A DNA stretch of 64,000 nucleotides from an uncultured Clostridia bacterium. Its GTDB lineage: Bacteria > Bacillota > Clostridia > UBA1381. The DNA lies in NCBI GenBank assembly GCA_934487205.1, contig CAKSRS010000004.1, positions 1 to 64,000 of the forward strand. Direction: 5' to 3'. The first letter of the stretch is position 1, and every line of letters starts with the position of its first letter. Below are positions 55,601 through 64,000 of this stretch, in pieces. The notes below the pieces were generated by a model. The model was not told the origin of the DNA. It made no database searches and saw only the letters and a list, made by a program, of their open reading frames with translations. A program made the position numbers and the translations under genes.

Positions 55601-56160
55601 ATATCCTTCAGATAAACGCACTCGCCGTCCGCAAAACTTCCGTTAAACAGTTTGAAGGACAGATTTTTAAGATACATCTCGCTGTAATCCGAATTATTTT
55701 TAACCGCCGTCTCTATATTCCCCATCCGGCATGCCGCATTTGTTGTCCATGCATTCTCTGTGCCGATATTTCCAAGCCCCATAAATCCGCCTACATTCGT
55801 CGGGGTTCCGCTCGTGCCGTCCGATTTTACACCGGTGTATGCATTCGCGTTCGTCTGCGTATAAACCGTCGTCCCTGTCATTTTCGCCGTCACGCCGTCC
55901 GGCACGTAATGATAATACGTAAGCTGCATATATTTAATATCCTTCGCCGGAATTTTACAGCCGTTATCATCGGTTGTCAAATCGAGAGTGAAATCTATCG
56001 TTGTCGCTTTATACGCCGAAACTCCGCCGAGCATCGTTTCCTCAAAGCCGTGTTTTGCGAACGACCACGTATATTCATAGTCCGCACTCACAGCCGTCGG
56101 CATAATTACAACGGAAATCGCAAGCGAAACCGATAATATTAAACTTAATAATTTTTTCAT
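52630..56160 (-). CDS. Large secreted calcineurin-like metallophosphoesterase
   Basis: 1176 residues with a signal peptide (KKLLSLILSVSLAISVVIMP). After a beta-sandwich-like N-part come an InlB B-repeat-like module (about 205-285: GFAFIGWAKTG, FYGVWA), a parallel beta-helix-like part (about 285-500), a second InlB-like stretch (about 590-640) and the phosphoesterase (about 850-1176). Metal motifs: GDQH (Asp859, His861), GD (Asp914), His1041 in LMKHEN and GHVH (His1129, His1131). The usual GNHD is GYHD here (943-946), losing the Asn metal ligand. AAGGAG precedes the ATG. Possible substrates are wall phosphodiesters or nucleotides; activity is uncertain. Confidence 0.83.
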   Translation of the reverse strand: MKKLLSLILSVSLAISVVIMPTAVSADYEYTWSFAKHGFEETMLGGVSAYKATTIDFTLDLTTDDNGCKIPAKDIKYMQLTYYHYVPDGVTAKMTGTTVYTQTNANAYTGVKSDGTSGTPTNVGGFMGLGNIGTENAWTTNAACRMGNIETAVKNNSDYSEMYLKNLSFKLFNGSFADGECVYLKDIKIYSVAPTGQSAANSTQHKVTLWLDDSKTVKESEGTYGSNISEYADKITLSAPTDSKDGFAFIGWAKTGTSVVYPAGTVYTFTDGADIEFYGVWAADEVYVSADGDDTKFGTNDAPVKTLTRAAELIGADRDGTIHVTGAVDYTEIPQHTGTITIDGGTINSNSAIKLTGKTIFKDTVVNAEVFTYANETKTQNASITSVSLGGDMSIGGDGNAPRNEKAVINGGTYENLYFGGLDESYAYGTYSGANTVYVEGNAVIRNVYLSHGGNEGKKDNEQLWKGDVSLIVNSGTVSAFTQKSVGWLAGGLQVLANYASSVSLPEITTERISFGKWYMYSSAEGGLDITADEGRFTVNDGMGAAAVNRDTKKVYYSDKGILTVPEGVYDVTYTETPVIEYNADNTQISVNSAFEFDTETLDYAKKDGMLFIGWTYSDGSAPKNGETVPAGKTLTAQYTVFDKNSGGDFYAGDAEIRQSSDAEKPALRFPVYVGKNISLPDSSPVYGTVSLPKVVVKYHELETDARYEYPYGSGNMHTAVNTPAALYTEKANGMLYTLCLTDIPAEEYTRDITVRGYVKFTDYNGTERTEYTDKVSANLYELAKKADNTELMNAARTAHDSYGTSEKPYDSAYSSEERGEKAYIDNYSGTWFMESTIDLGLVSAGKITKPLEVISFGDQHFNYADDIDKENPEIMYAKYRRGYGVNPVDKHYQSVQTMMEYASMADYTIFTGDTIDFYMHGSLDLAKETMWDKSPQSMTALGYHDYVVYTINGRSSKEFDQTAARNVLKQYMNTNGEIWTPEGKNITYARYDVPGTPLRFIYLDDSRNGQLYYSEGIQDYLAADIADAKANGKYIFLMKHENTCNNDASSEAVHEFSGGTYDANGNYVPFANSDGSGKKSIDSKTSGGDVWFNMKAGTESYDQVKGTRAVYELIFHNADVIAGVLHGHVHANYITTIKADYTDAEGNVVARDIPQYCSVLTGGEPYSMGIKLIIK

Positions 56161-56173
56161 TTCCGTTTCTCCT

Positions 56174-57169
56174 TTATTCCTTAGGATTTACTGCGCCCAT
56201 ACCATAAATACTGTAGCTTACCTCGTTGTCATTCGATATCGGCGCATTATACGATGCCGACTGCGCATCACACAAAGCGTTCATGTCGGTCAGGCTGTCC
56301 CATATAAACAGTTTCGCGTCGATATCCTTTGATGCGCTGCACTCTGCCTCTGTCGAAATATCATTAAATCCCGCCGTAAGCTGCGACGCGGCTATTTCAT
56401 TAACCTTGCAGTTTATCAGATTTCCGTTTTTGTCATACTGCGCAAGCAGCATAACGCACCCTTTTTCCGCCCCGTCAAACTGATATAATCTCGCTTTTCC
56501 GCTTACCGTGCCGTTAGATATCGTAACGCTCGGGTTGTAAACAACATTTGACGGCTGCTCTGTATAGAAATCAACATATTTCATATACAATGTATCATCA
56601 TCGGACATTGTGTTATTTTCCGTACTCCATGACGGGTACATTCTCAGCGTTTTATACCATGCGCCCGGATAATCGTTTACAACACCCAATATCTTACTAT
56701 TATCAAGTTTTACCATGAGCGGCGCCCATTCGCCCTTTTGGAATGCCGTCGCGCCCGTTATAAACCCGCTCGATATCCAAGCGTTGCCGTTTTTTATGTC
56801 CTCCTCACTGCCGTCCTCGTTTGTTTTTCCGAAAACGTCGATTTGGAATGTAGGTTTAAGTCCGTTAAGCGCCGATGTTTCGGTGTTATTCTTCAGCATA
56901 TAGTGAACCACCATATACCGCTTGTCCGCTGAAATCCTTTTGCCCAAAGTGTCATAACCGCCAAATGTGACGATTACGCTGCTGCCCATGGTTTGGGAAT
57001 TGCCCGCAAGGCTGTAAACCGTTTGGTCGTCCAGCGTTGTTTTGGTCAGATTACTGCTGACTCCGTTTCCGTCCGCCGTAATATCCATTCGCTGATGTTC
57101 CGCTGCGCTTGCGCCCGCGCCCATGCACAGCATAGCCGCGAGCACCGCCGAAATTATTCTCTTTTTCAC
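56174..57169 (-). CDS. Secreted protein of unknown function with C-terminal F-x-W module
   Basis: 331 residues, start GTG at 57169 after GGGAG, signal peptide (RIISAVLAAMLCMGAGASA). The first ~200 residues are predicted beta-rich (DKRYMVVHYMLKNNTE, WAPLMVKLDNSKILG, LYMKYVDFYTEQP) and may be a carbohydrate-binding-like sandwich; this is inference. The last ~90 residues (SNGTVSGKARLYQF to AKLFIWDSLTDMNALCDA) match the C-terminal module in the next gene and at 24 kb. 13 bases before the phosphoesterase gene. I do not recognise a family for the N-terminal part. Confidence 0.75.
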   Translation of the reverse strand: MKKRIISAVLAAMLCMGAGASAAEHQRMDITADGNGVSSNLTKTTLDDQTVYSLAGNSQTMGSSVIVTFGGYDTLGKRISADKRYMVVHYMLKNNTETSALNGLKPTFQIDVFGKTNEDGSEEDIKNGNAWISSGFITGATAFQKGEWAPLMVKLDNSKILGVVNDYPGAWYKTLRMYPSWSTENNTMSDDDTLYMKYVDFYTEQPSNVVYNPSVTISNGTVSGKARLYQFDGAEKGCVMLLAQYDKNGNLINCKVNEIAASQLTAGFNDISTEAECSASKDIDAKLFIWDSLTDMNALCDAQSASYNAPISNDNEVSYSIYGMGAVNPKE

Positions 57170-57196
57170 GTTATCATCTCCCTGATATAATAAAAA

Positions 57197-59092
57197 TTAC
57201 AATTCTGCAGCCGCCGCGGCGCACAACGGTTTCAGTCCGCCCGCGTCATGCCACACGAACATTTTTACCGTTTTTGCGCCTTCCGGAATATCCGTCTGCA
57301 CTTCAATCGTCGTTTCGCCCGTGCCGAGCGAATCATAGTCGGCACATCTTTTTGCAAGCAGCTTGTTATTCGCATCATACACGGCTATAATCGTCAACGC
57401 TCTGTCAAGCTTGCCCGTATATGAGGTTACAACCGTTGTGCCTTTGGCTGTACCGTTTTCCACTGAAATAACCCTCTCGGCAAAAGCATAGTCCTTCGCA
57501 AGAACATCAACGCTCAGCACTCTTTTTACGCCCTTTGCATTTACTGCTGTTACCGTAATATTATGCTTGCCTTCCGATACTTCCTTCTCAATCGAATACA
57601 CGCCGTTTTCCTCGCTTGTCGGCGCATTTTCACCGTCAAACAAAACCGACACATTCGATATTTCCTCGCCGTTTCCGCCGACGGTAAACGCAAACACATT
57701 ATCCCCCGGCGTTACAAAGGAATAGTCCTTCTCTGCCGTGATTGCGGGGCGCATGAGCGATGACACCGTCAGGACAAGTTTCGGCATATTCCTCGAAAGG
57801 CTGCCCATCGTGATGCGGTTTTCCGCCGTTACGCCGAATTGCAGAATACCCGCGCCCGACGCAAGTTTTTCCTCTGCAAAATCGGTGATATCGATTTCAT
57901 ACGTTCCCTGTTCTTTTACAAGCCCCGCTGCGGCGGGCGTTTCGCTTATTGCCGGCGCCGGATTTGCCGGAAATCTTGCGTCCGCGCCTTCCGCGGCGGA
58001 ATTTCCCCACTCGCCGTACGGCGTCAGAATTTCATAAAATTTCAGCGTTTCTTCAACCGAATTATACGATTCGCCCGTAAATACGAATTTTGCGCTTTTT
58101 AAAGCATAATCGCCGATTTCCGATGCGTCAAACGCGAAATACCACATGTTCGCGTTTCCGCTTACCGCCACGTTATACTTCACGTCGTTATCATTGCTGT
58201 TCGCGCCGAACAAAACAGGGTTAAGCTCCTTTTCTGTATTCTGTTCGCCCACACTCACTGCTGCGGTCTTTCTCGCCGTTATGCCCGCCGCGTTTACCGC
58301 CGTTACGACAAATTCATACACGCCGTCCGCAAGCACGCCCGCGTCGAAACTCCATATTTCGCCGTCATTTTGCAGCGTGACGGGTTCGCCGTTTAACGTT
58401 GCCGTTACCGATGTTACAGCCGTTTCTCCGCCCTTTACTGCGGCGCTGAAATTAACCGAACTTCCTGTTTCAAACTTTGTTTTTGATGTAATCTCAATCT
58501 GCGGTGCGTCGGCGTAATAGATTTTAAGACGCGCCCTGCGGTTTTCGTCTATCCCGTTTACGCGTACGCCGTACATATCGCCCGCTGCCGCAAACTGGAA
58601 CACATTCGCATTTTCCGCTGCAAGACCTTTAACATGCTCGGTGACGTCTATTACCACCGTTTCGCTTGCAGTTGTCGACGCAAACGGATTTTTTGTAACA
58701 AACGGGGTTAAATCCGTCTGCGGCGCGTCATCACTCGTCCAGAGCCAGCCGTCCGTCAGCGTCCAGCTGTCCGGATTATTGCGCACGCGGTACAGACTCA
58801 GCATATTCTGCGACCATTCGCCCGCGGTAAATTCAAGCTCCGCTTTGCCGACAGTTTTGCCCGCCGCTGCCGATATATCCCAACAGAATACCGCGGACAC
58901 CTTATCATCGACCTTGACATTCCAGCAATAATCATTCTTGTTTGCATTCAAATCAACCGTTTCGGAGTACATGCCCAGCTTATATTCGCTGCTGTCATAG
59001 ACCGTGTAGCCCTCAAAGTCCTCGGCGTTTGCACCCGGCAAAATTGCAGACATCATGCAAAATGCCAGTATTAAACTTAAAAACCTTTTCAT
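57197..59092 (-). CDS. Secreted protein with two DNRLRE-like and two Ig-like modules
   Basis: 631 residues with a signal peptide (KRFLSLILAFCMMSAILPGANA). Modules in order: DNRLRE/CBM96-like (about 30-195; AVFCWDISAAAGKTVGKAEL, FVTKNPFAS, VIDVTEHVKG), Ig-like (about 200-280; VTATLNGEPVTL), a second DNRLRE-like (about 300-450; WYFAFDASEIG, YEIDITDFAEEKLASG), a second Ig-like (about 455-535), and the shared C-terminal module (VKMFVWHDAGGLKPLCA). No catalytic domain is seen, so binding or scaffold roles are likely. AAAGGAGAG precedes the ATG. Confidence 0.8.
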   Translation of the reverse strand: MKRFLSLILAFCMMSAILPGANAEDFEGYTVYDSSEYKLGMYSETVDLNANKNDYCWNVKVDDKVSAVFCWDISAAAGKTVGKAELEFTAGEWSQNMLSLYRVRNNPDSWTLTDGWLWTSDDAPQTDLTPFVTKNPFASTTASETVVIDVTEHVKGLAAENANVFQFAAAGDMYGVRVNGIDENRRARLKIYYADAPQIEITSKTKFETGSSVNFSAAVKGGETAVTSVTATLNGEPVTLQNDGEIWSFDAGVLADGVYEFVVTAVNAAGITARKTAAVSVGEQNTEKELNPVLFGANSNDNDVKYNVAVSGNANMWYFAFDASEIGDYALKSAKFVFTGESYNSVEETLKFYEILTPYGEWGNSAAEGADARFPANPAPAISETPAAAGLVKEQGTYEIDITDFAEEKLASGAGILQFGVTAENRITMGSLSRNMPKLVLTVSSLMRPAITAEKDYSFVTPGDNVFAFTVGGNGEEISNVSVLFDGENAPTSEENGVYSIEKEVSEGKHNITVTAVNAKGVKRVLSVDVLAKDYAFAERVISVENGTAKGTTVVTSYTGKLDRALTIIAVYDANNKLLAKRCADYDSLGTGETTIEVQTDIPEGAKTVKMFVWHDAGGLKPLCAAAAAEL

Positions 59093-59134
59093 TTTATTCT
59101 CTCCTTTTATATATATTTAGCCCCCGGCTATTGT

Positions 59135-61723
59135 TCACTCGATTATAAGCATGCTCTGCGGCTGTGCATACTGCGTCTGTATAAGCACCGTCGACGCACC
59201 CGCGGCATTATATCTGCCCTCGGTTATATCGTCCGCCGATGCCTTGTTTACCGTCAGCTTTTTCCTCTCAACTTTGTACATGTACAAAGCCGCGGGTTTG
59301 TATGCCTCAATATCGGTATCTTTTACCGCACCCGTATGGCTGCCGTCAACCAATCCGATATATTCGCCCGAAATTTCATACGCTTTCGCCTTAAAAAACC
59401 GCATATCGGAACTTTTCCACATCGAAATATACGACGGCACATTTCCGTCATCATAATACACCAGCGTATCATCGGCATAACGGTAAATTTGCTTTATTCC
59501 GCGGTATTCGCCGTCCGCCGACATGGAAAACCTTACCACGTCGCCGATATTCAGGCTGTCAATCTGCGCATATGCCTGCGACCCCTGCGACGCAAACCCC
59601 GTTACCTGCACGCCGTCCTGTACCAATTCCATGACTCTTACAATTTCATTGTCATCATTGACCGCCGTGCGCTTTTGGCTGACAATTGCCATATTGCCGT
59701 AATTCGACGCAAACACGCCGCCTTCCGCAACCATTACGGCAGCCGTAAATCCTTTATCTCCCACACTGTATATCTTCGCCGAAAGCTCGGTATCGTTTTT
59801 TAAATCGTCCGCCGAATTAACCTTATATTCCGACCAGCGCCCGAGCGCATCTGCACGGTTTTCCGCCGATGTTCCGCTTACGTCCGGAAGAGAAAATATC
59901 ACCGTATTATCATTAACAACATAATGCCCGCTGAGCGTTCCCGTCGACTTATAATAAAGCTTATCACTGCCGCTGTATCGGCACACAAGATTGTCGCCTT
60001 CCTCATTTGTGCTCTCCTTCGGCGTATCGATATTTATAATTCTGCCGTCGCCGTCCGCGTTATACCGCACGGGATACGGCAATGTACAGCCGTTTTCGGT
60101 AATTTCGGAATATACCGCGGTGTACGTTTTTTTCTGCGTCCCGTCTATTATGACTTTCTTGGCAAACGGGATTTTTACAAACTTTTCATCAGCCGTCAAA
60201 ATCCGTATGCTTACTTCCTCCGAGTCGCTGTCTTGTTTTATTTCAAGCGCGAGCCCCAATCTGTATTCGCCGCCGTCAATATATTCAATCGCCGCAACCC
60301 TTCCGTTTACGTCAAGATAAATTATCGCGGATTTATTAAAGCCTATTTTATCGGAAAAACCGTTTGCGGTTTTGTATTCGCCGCCGTCCGCATAAATTAC
60401 CGTGAACCGCTCGTCACTGCTGTCCGCACGCTGTATGCTGCCTTCAAATTTTTCGTCCGACAAAATTATCGATATCACATTTTCGTCAAGACTTTTATAT
60501 ACCGTTATGACATCGCCCCGATAAAGCTCCGATACGTCTTTTTTGTTTCCTTCCGCATCGGTCAGCGCAAAATCACAATTTTCCGCATCTGATACCGAAA
60601 CGCTGCCGTTATTTTTGCCCGTTATCTGCAAGGAACCGTCATCATCTTTCCGCACCGTCTGTACGACCATATCATAACACTCGTGAATATACACAACATC
60701 ATAACTGCCGTCACGGTCATTATCAATTAAATCAATATATCCGTTAATCGGCTGCATGAGCGAATCGGTAAACTGCGTATCAAAATCCACATATCTGCCG
60801 TTATAAACAAAATCCGCGCCCGCCGGGATTTTTTCGCGCCGCACCGAGCCGTTTTTCGTTTCATATTTCAGCGTCATTTCGCCAAAACCCATGATGTCAT
60901 CGGCGGATATCGTTACGCTGTCCTGCTTTTTCACCTTATGGCAATAAACAAGCCCGTCATCTTCATCATAAAAACATCTTACTCTGTACCCAAGATAATC
61001 ATTATACAATGACGCGTTACATTTCAGCGCCGCCGTACCGATTGTCACATAATCCGCTCTGCCGGCAATATCCGCCGCCGTGCGTATGCCGACGGAATAA
61101 ACAACGCCTTCACCATATTTTAAGCCGTAGAGTTTTTCCAGCATGGTTTCGCTGCCCGTCTGCAGATTTAAAACTCCCTTATCCATACCCGTCTGCGCCG
61201 TTTTCGCACAAAGCATATTATAAATCAGTACATACGCATCGCGCCGTTTCATCGCACCGGTTACGTTATCGTCCAGCTCCAGTTCCTCCGCCTTTTGAAT
61301 ATATGCGCGGTAGTCGGCGGCTGTGCTCCTGTATCCGAGAGTGCAAACAGCCATAATATACGCCTCCCGCCCGGTGAGTACGGATTTCGGGCGGAACGAA
61401 CCGTCGCTGTACCCCGAAACAAACCCGTTATCCGTCATTGCGGTGATTTCGCCGGCATATTCGTATGACGCGCTTACGTCCCAGTACCGCTTTTCATACT
61501 CCGTCGGCGGCACTTTTGCCGCGGCGGCAAGCAGCGCCGTAAATTCGCCGCGCGATATATCCCCGTCAGGCACTTCCGCAGAACCGTCCGTTATTTTTAA
61601 CGTTTCCAAAAGTCCCACGTACGCCGCGATATCTTCCGCAGCTGCCGACGCCCGCGGCGATGCCGTACACACGCTGCCGATAACAATACATATTGCCGAT
61701 AACGCTGATATTATCCGTTTCAT
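59135..61723 (-). CDS. S-layer-type protein with N-terminal SLH domains
   Basis: 862 residues with a signal peptide. SLH-like modules occupy about 30-190 (GDISRGEFTALLAAAAK, FVSGYSDGSFRPKSVLTG, VTGAMKRRDAYVLIYNM). The remaining ~670 residues are beta-rich and of unknown function, with acidic, possibly calcium-binding turns such as LIDNDRDGSYDVVYIHE and VRYNADGDGRIINID. Layout (SLH at the N-terminus, long unknown part outside) is that of S-layer structural proteins or surface scaffolds. It precedes the DNRLRE gene by 42 bases. Confidence 0.82.
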   Translation of the reverse strand: MKRIISALSAICIVIGSVCTASPRASAAAEDIAAYVGLLETLKITDGSAEVPDGDISRGEFTALLAAAAKVPPTEYEKRYWDVSASYEYAGEITAMTDNGFVSGYSDGSFRPKSVLTGREAYIMAVCTLGYRSTAADYRAYIQKAEELELDDNVTGAMKRRDAYVLIYNMLCAKTAQTGMDKGVLNLQTGSETMLEKLYGLKYGEGVVYSVGIRTAADIAGRADYVTIGTAALKCNASLYNDYLGYRVRCFYDEDDGLVYCHKVKKQDSVTISADDIMGFGEMTLKYETKNGSVRREKIPAGADFVYNGRYVDFDTQFTDSLMQPINGYIDLIDNDRDGSYDVVYIHECYDMVVQTVRKDDDGSLQITGKNNGSVSVSDAENCDFALTDAEGNKKDVSELYRGDVITVYKSLDENVISIILSDEKFEGSIQRADSSDERFTVIYADGGEYKTANGFSDKIGFNKSAIIYLDVNGRVAAIEYIDGGEYRLGLALEIKQDSDSEEVSIRILTADEKFVKIPFAKKVIIDGTQKKTYTAVYSEITENGCTLPYPVRYNADGDGRIINIDTPKESTNEEGDNLVCRYSGSDKLYYKSTGTLSGHYVVNDNTVIFSLPDVSGTSAENRADALGRWSEYKVNSADDLKNDTELSAKIYSVGDKGFTAAVMVAEGGVFASNYGNMAIVSQKRTAVNDDNEIVRVMELVQDGVQVTGFASQGSQAYAQIDSLNIGDVVRFSMSADGEYRGIKQIYRYADDTLVYYDDGNVPSYISMWKSSDMRFFKAKAYEISGEYIGLVDGSHTGAVKDTDIEAYKPAALYMYKVERKKLTVNKASADDITEGRYNAAGASTVLIQTQYAQPQSMLIIE

Positions 61724-61750
61724 TTTGTTCTGTTTCCTTTCAAAACTTCT

Positions 61751-63388
61751 TTATACACTTAACTTTAAAAGCTGAAAAATCATCTGCGCCGCCTCGGCAC
61801 GCGTCAGCACACCGCATGGCGTAAAACTGCCATTTCCATATCCGCTGATTATTCCGGCGCAGAAAAGTCTGCGGACGTTTTCCGCCGCATAGTCTGCAAT
61901 TTCCGCGTCGTCCGCAAAGCCGTCAAAATCCCGTATCGACGCAAGCGGTATCGCCCGCACATTCGACGCATTCACCAGCATGCACGCCGCCTCCTGACGC
62001 GTTACCGAATTTTCTGCACGGAAGGAGCCGTCCTCATATCCGCCCGTAACGCCGTATTTCTTCCCCGCGGCGGCATAACGGTAATACCACGCGTCCTCCG
62101 CCGTATCGGTAAATCCGCCGTCCGCAGCGCCATCGGTTAAATCAAACGCACGCAGCAGCATCGTTAAAAATTCCGCACGCGTTACGCTGTTTTCCGGACG
62201 GAAATCACCGTTTCCGTAACCCGACAGCACACCCCGCGACGAAAGAACGGTTATTGCCTCGCTCGCCCAATGTGAATCATCGACGTCATTGTATCCGCTT
62301 TCCTTTCCGCCCGGCGCGGGCGTTTCGGCCGGCAGCGTTCCCGCCGAAATTTTGGATCCGCCTCCGCCGCTCCCTCCGCCGCCCGGCGTAACCGTCGGCG
62401 TGGGATTTACATATTTTGCTATCTGCTCCTCCAAGCTTTTTACATCTTCAAAATTCATTCCCGCAAGCTCGGTGTCGATTTTTCTTTTATCCGAAAATAC
62501 GTTATACTTCGACAAATCAAGACCGCATTTTTGCGACATAGCCGTTAAAATCGAGGAAATCTGACTGTAATTCTTCGCTGTCTCTATACGCGCAAAATAA
62601 AATTGCTCGGTAAAATATCCTGCAAAATCCGCCGCGGCACGCTCGCGGCTGCCGTTAATTCTTTTCGACAAATTCGCCTTAAAGTCTGCCCCGCGCAGAC
62701 AGTATGACGAATATTCCGGCAAATCCGAAATTTCCAAATCATCACACAGGCGTGCAAGTTTTACATCAAGCGGATTTTCCGCCGCGGATATTTCCCCGTC
62801 CGAAATGTCGCACAGTGACAGCGCCGCTGCCGCGCGGGAACACTTTTTTACAAAATCCGCCGCGCTCGATAAATCTGCATTTACAAGATATCCGGCAAGC
62901 GCCGCCTTTCCTTCCGCGGACAATTCCGATACATTCCCGCAGTACAAATCGAGAATTTTTAATCCCTCCGCCGACGTAATCGCCGAATACATATTCTGCG
63001 CATTGAGTGACGGATAAAAATTGTCCGCCACCGCCGACGGCGAAATCCATTCGAAATCACGCGTTTCGGCATCTTCCGCATATTCGCTGCGCACCGACAG
63101 TCTGTACCTTTCATTCTCAACAAGTTCCGGCGCGCGGAAGATAATCGTCTTTTCGCCGGCACCCATCTGATTTACATATGCCATGTCGCCGAAAATTTCT
63201 TCCTGAGTTTGCCCGCCGCCCGCCGACGGCATTATGCCTATTCCTCTTTCGGTATTTTCGCCCGAGTAATCGGTAACCCGTATATTTCCGCTCAAATCCG
63301 CCCTTGCGTCAAAATCCGCAAAAGCCGTAATTCCGCACACCTGCACCGAAAATACCGCCGCAGCCAGCATACACGTTATCCTTTTCAT
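61751..63388 (-). CDS. Secreted protein with C-terminal SLH domains and Gly-rich linker
   Basis: 545 residues with a signal peptide (ITCMLAAAVFSVQVCGITAFA). The N-terminal ~320 residues are of unknown function, with a beta part, then a helical part rich in Ala. A linker TPTVTPGGGGSGGGGSK leads to three SLH modules (about 365-545; DDSHWASEAITVL, ENSVTRAEFLTMLLRA, GVLTRAEAAQMIFQLL). The ATG overlaps the stop of the upstream gene (ATGA), so translation is coupled. It would be fixed to the wall through the C-terminus. Confidence 0.83.
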   Translation of the reverse strand: MKRITCMLAAAVFSVQVCGITAFADFDARADLSGNIRVTDYSGENTERGIGIMPSAGGGQTQEEIFGDMAYVNQMGAGEKTIIFRAPELVENERYRLSVRSEYAEDAETRDFEWISPSAVADNFYPSLNAQNMYSAITSAEGLKILDLYCGNVSELSAEGKAALAGYLVNADLSSAADFVKKCSRAAAALSLCDISDGEISAAENPLDVKLARLCDDLEISDLPEYSSYCLRGADFKANLSKRINGSRERAAADFAGYFTEQFYFARIETAKNYSQISSILTAMSQKCGLDLSKYNVFSDKRKIDTELAGMNFEDVKSLEEQIAKYVNPTPTVTPGGGGSGGGGSKISAGTLPAETPAPGGKESGYNDVDDSHWASEAITVLSSRGVLSGYGNGDFRPENSVTRAEFLTMLLRAFDLTDGAADGGFTDTAEDAWYYRYAAAGKKYGVTGGYEDGSFRAENSVTRQEAACMLVNASNVRAIPLASIRDFDGFADDAEIADYAAENVRRLFCAGIISGYGNGSFTPCGVLTRAEAAQMIFQLLKLSV

Positions 63389-64000
63389 CAGCCTTTCAGC
63401 GCCTCCCTCACTCTGTAAATCAAAATCGCCGCACCACGCCTTGTGAGCGCTTTTTTCGGCGAAAATTCAAACTTATCGCCGTCCCGCCCCGCAATACCGT
63501 ACTTTGCGCACTTATAAACGCTCAGCTTTGCATAATCGGAAACATCTGCGGTAATCAACGCTCCGCGTGCGTCCTCAAGCGTTACGTCTCGATACAGTCT
63601 GCCCGTTCCGAGAACCTTCGCAAGCGCCGTAAGCGCCTCCTCATGCGTGATTAAATCTCCCGGGCGGAAAAATCCGCCGTTTCCGACCATAACGCCCGCG
63701 CTTTGGACGGCTTTTACCGAACCGAAATACCAGTCATCACGGTTTACGTCTTTAAATGTCTCACCCGTCCCCACCGTCGACGGAATTATTCCTTTTATAA
63801 ATTCCGTAAATTCCGCACGCGTAAGCACATTCTCCGGCTTAAAGCTTCCGTCCGGATACCCCGACGCAATGCCGCCGTGTGCAAGCGCGTTAATCTCCTC
63901 ATCTTCCGCTGCAGTATCGTTAAAATAACCGATGCTGCGGTCGAACCACTTTTCATATTCATATACATACGTCCCGCTCGACGTACCGATATACGCCGCC
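63388..64000 (-). CDS. Asp-box propeller protein with C-terminal SLH domains, partial (N-terminus outside window)
   Basis: The frame is open to the window edge, 203 codons visible. The first visible residues, YIGTSSGTYVYEYEKW, nearly repeat the end of the propeller in the gene at 49927-52557. Three SLH modules follow directly (about the last 185 residues; GIASGYPDGSFKPENVLTR, VNRDDWYFGSVKAVQ, KKALTRRGAAILIYRV). So this paralogue is wall-anchored, while the other is not. The GTG at 63828 is not the real start. First visible gene of the seven-gene surface operon; its promoter is outside the window. Confidence 0.82.
   Translation of the reverse strand, partial: AAYIGTSSGTYVYEYEKWFDRSIGYFNDTAAEDEEINALAHGGIASGYPDGSFKPENVLTRAEFTEFIKGIIPSTVGTGETFKDVNRDDWYFGSVKAVQSAGVMVGNGGFFRPGDLITHEEALTALAKVLGTGRLYRDVTLEDARGALITADVSDYAKLSVYKCAKYGIAGRDGDKFEFSPKKALTRRGAAILIYRVREALKG

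Overview
The window looks like a chromosomal segment from an anaerobic, Gram-positive-type member of the Clostridia (Bacillota), with mid-range GC by eye. The evidence is a one-subunit pyruvate:ferredoxin oxidoreductase beside L-lactate dehydrogenase, pyruvate kinase and pyruvate,phosphate dikinase; Bacillota-style sigma-A promoters and AGGAGG ribosome sites; an infC-rpmI-rplT operon with an attenuated leader; a dcw cluster whose MurE carries the DNPR signature of diaminopimelate-type ligases; and many secreted proteins with S-layer homology (SLH) domains. A relative of gut plant-fibre degraders is possible, but that is a guess. No tRNA, rRNA, CRISPR array or intact prophage was found.

Layout. 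0-2.7 kb: minus-strand phosphate uptake genes pstS-pstC-pstA, with four ~110-bp tandem repeats between pstS and pstC and a PhoP-type box before pstS. 2.7-4.1 kb: infC-rpmI-rplT. 4.2-8.5 kb: ppdK and radA. 8.5-10.8 kb: a BlaI/M56-type sensor cassette whose sensor looks split. 10.8-14.7 kb: a MATE exporter and an SLH-anchored phosphodiester glycosidase. 14.76-15.4 kb: an AT-rich island with a candidate structured RNA and a gene remnant. 15.4-24.1 kb: ldh, a nicotinamidase-like gene, and a probable rsfS-leuS-htpG-PF06541-pyk operon. 24.2-36.6 kb: a secreted transglutaminase-like protein, then the dcw cluster mraZ-rsmH-ftsL-spoVD/ftsI-murE-murF-mraY-ftsW-murG, which lacks murD. 36.7-43.4 kb: tex-lgt and the oxidoreductase. 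43.5-47.5 kb: a lacI-MFS operon, a candidate small RNA, tspO, and a broken IS3-family element fused to a broken DUF6110-like gene. 47.6-49.8 kb: a histidine kinase and response regulator. 49.9-64 kb: seven tightly packed minus-strand genes for secreted or surface proteins.

The genes fall into three themes: central fermentation (ppdK, pyk, ldh, oxidoreductase), wall synthesis and division (dcw), and the cell surface. The last 14 kb is the most novel-looking part: two related Asp-box propeller proteins bracket five other exported proteins, including a calcineurin-like phosphoesterase with a changed metal motif, a protein with two DNRLRE-like modules, and two SLH proteins with SLH modules at opposite ends. 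Four exported proteins in the window share a C-terminal module ending in a Phe-(Ile/Val/Leu)-Trp motif. The two-component system upstream of nothing else obvious could control this surface programme, but that is inference from position only.

The main candidates for undescribed elements are the pstS-pstC repeat array, the ~200-nt structured RNA near 15 kb, the ~88-nt RNA near 46 kb, a recurring leader hairpin joined to the ribosome site in four unrelated genes, and the seven-gene surface operon.
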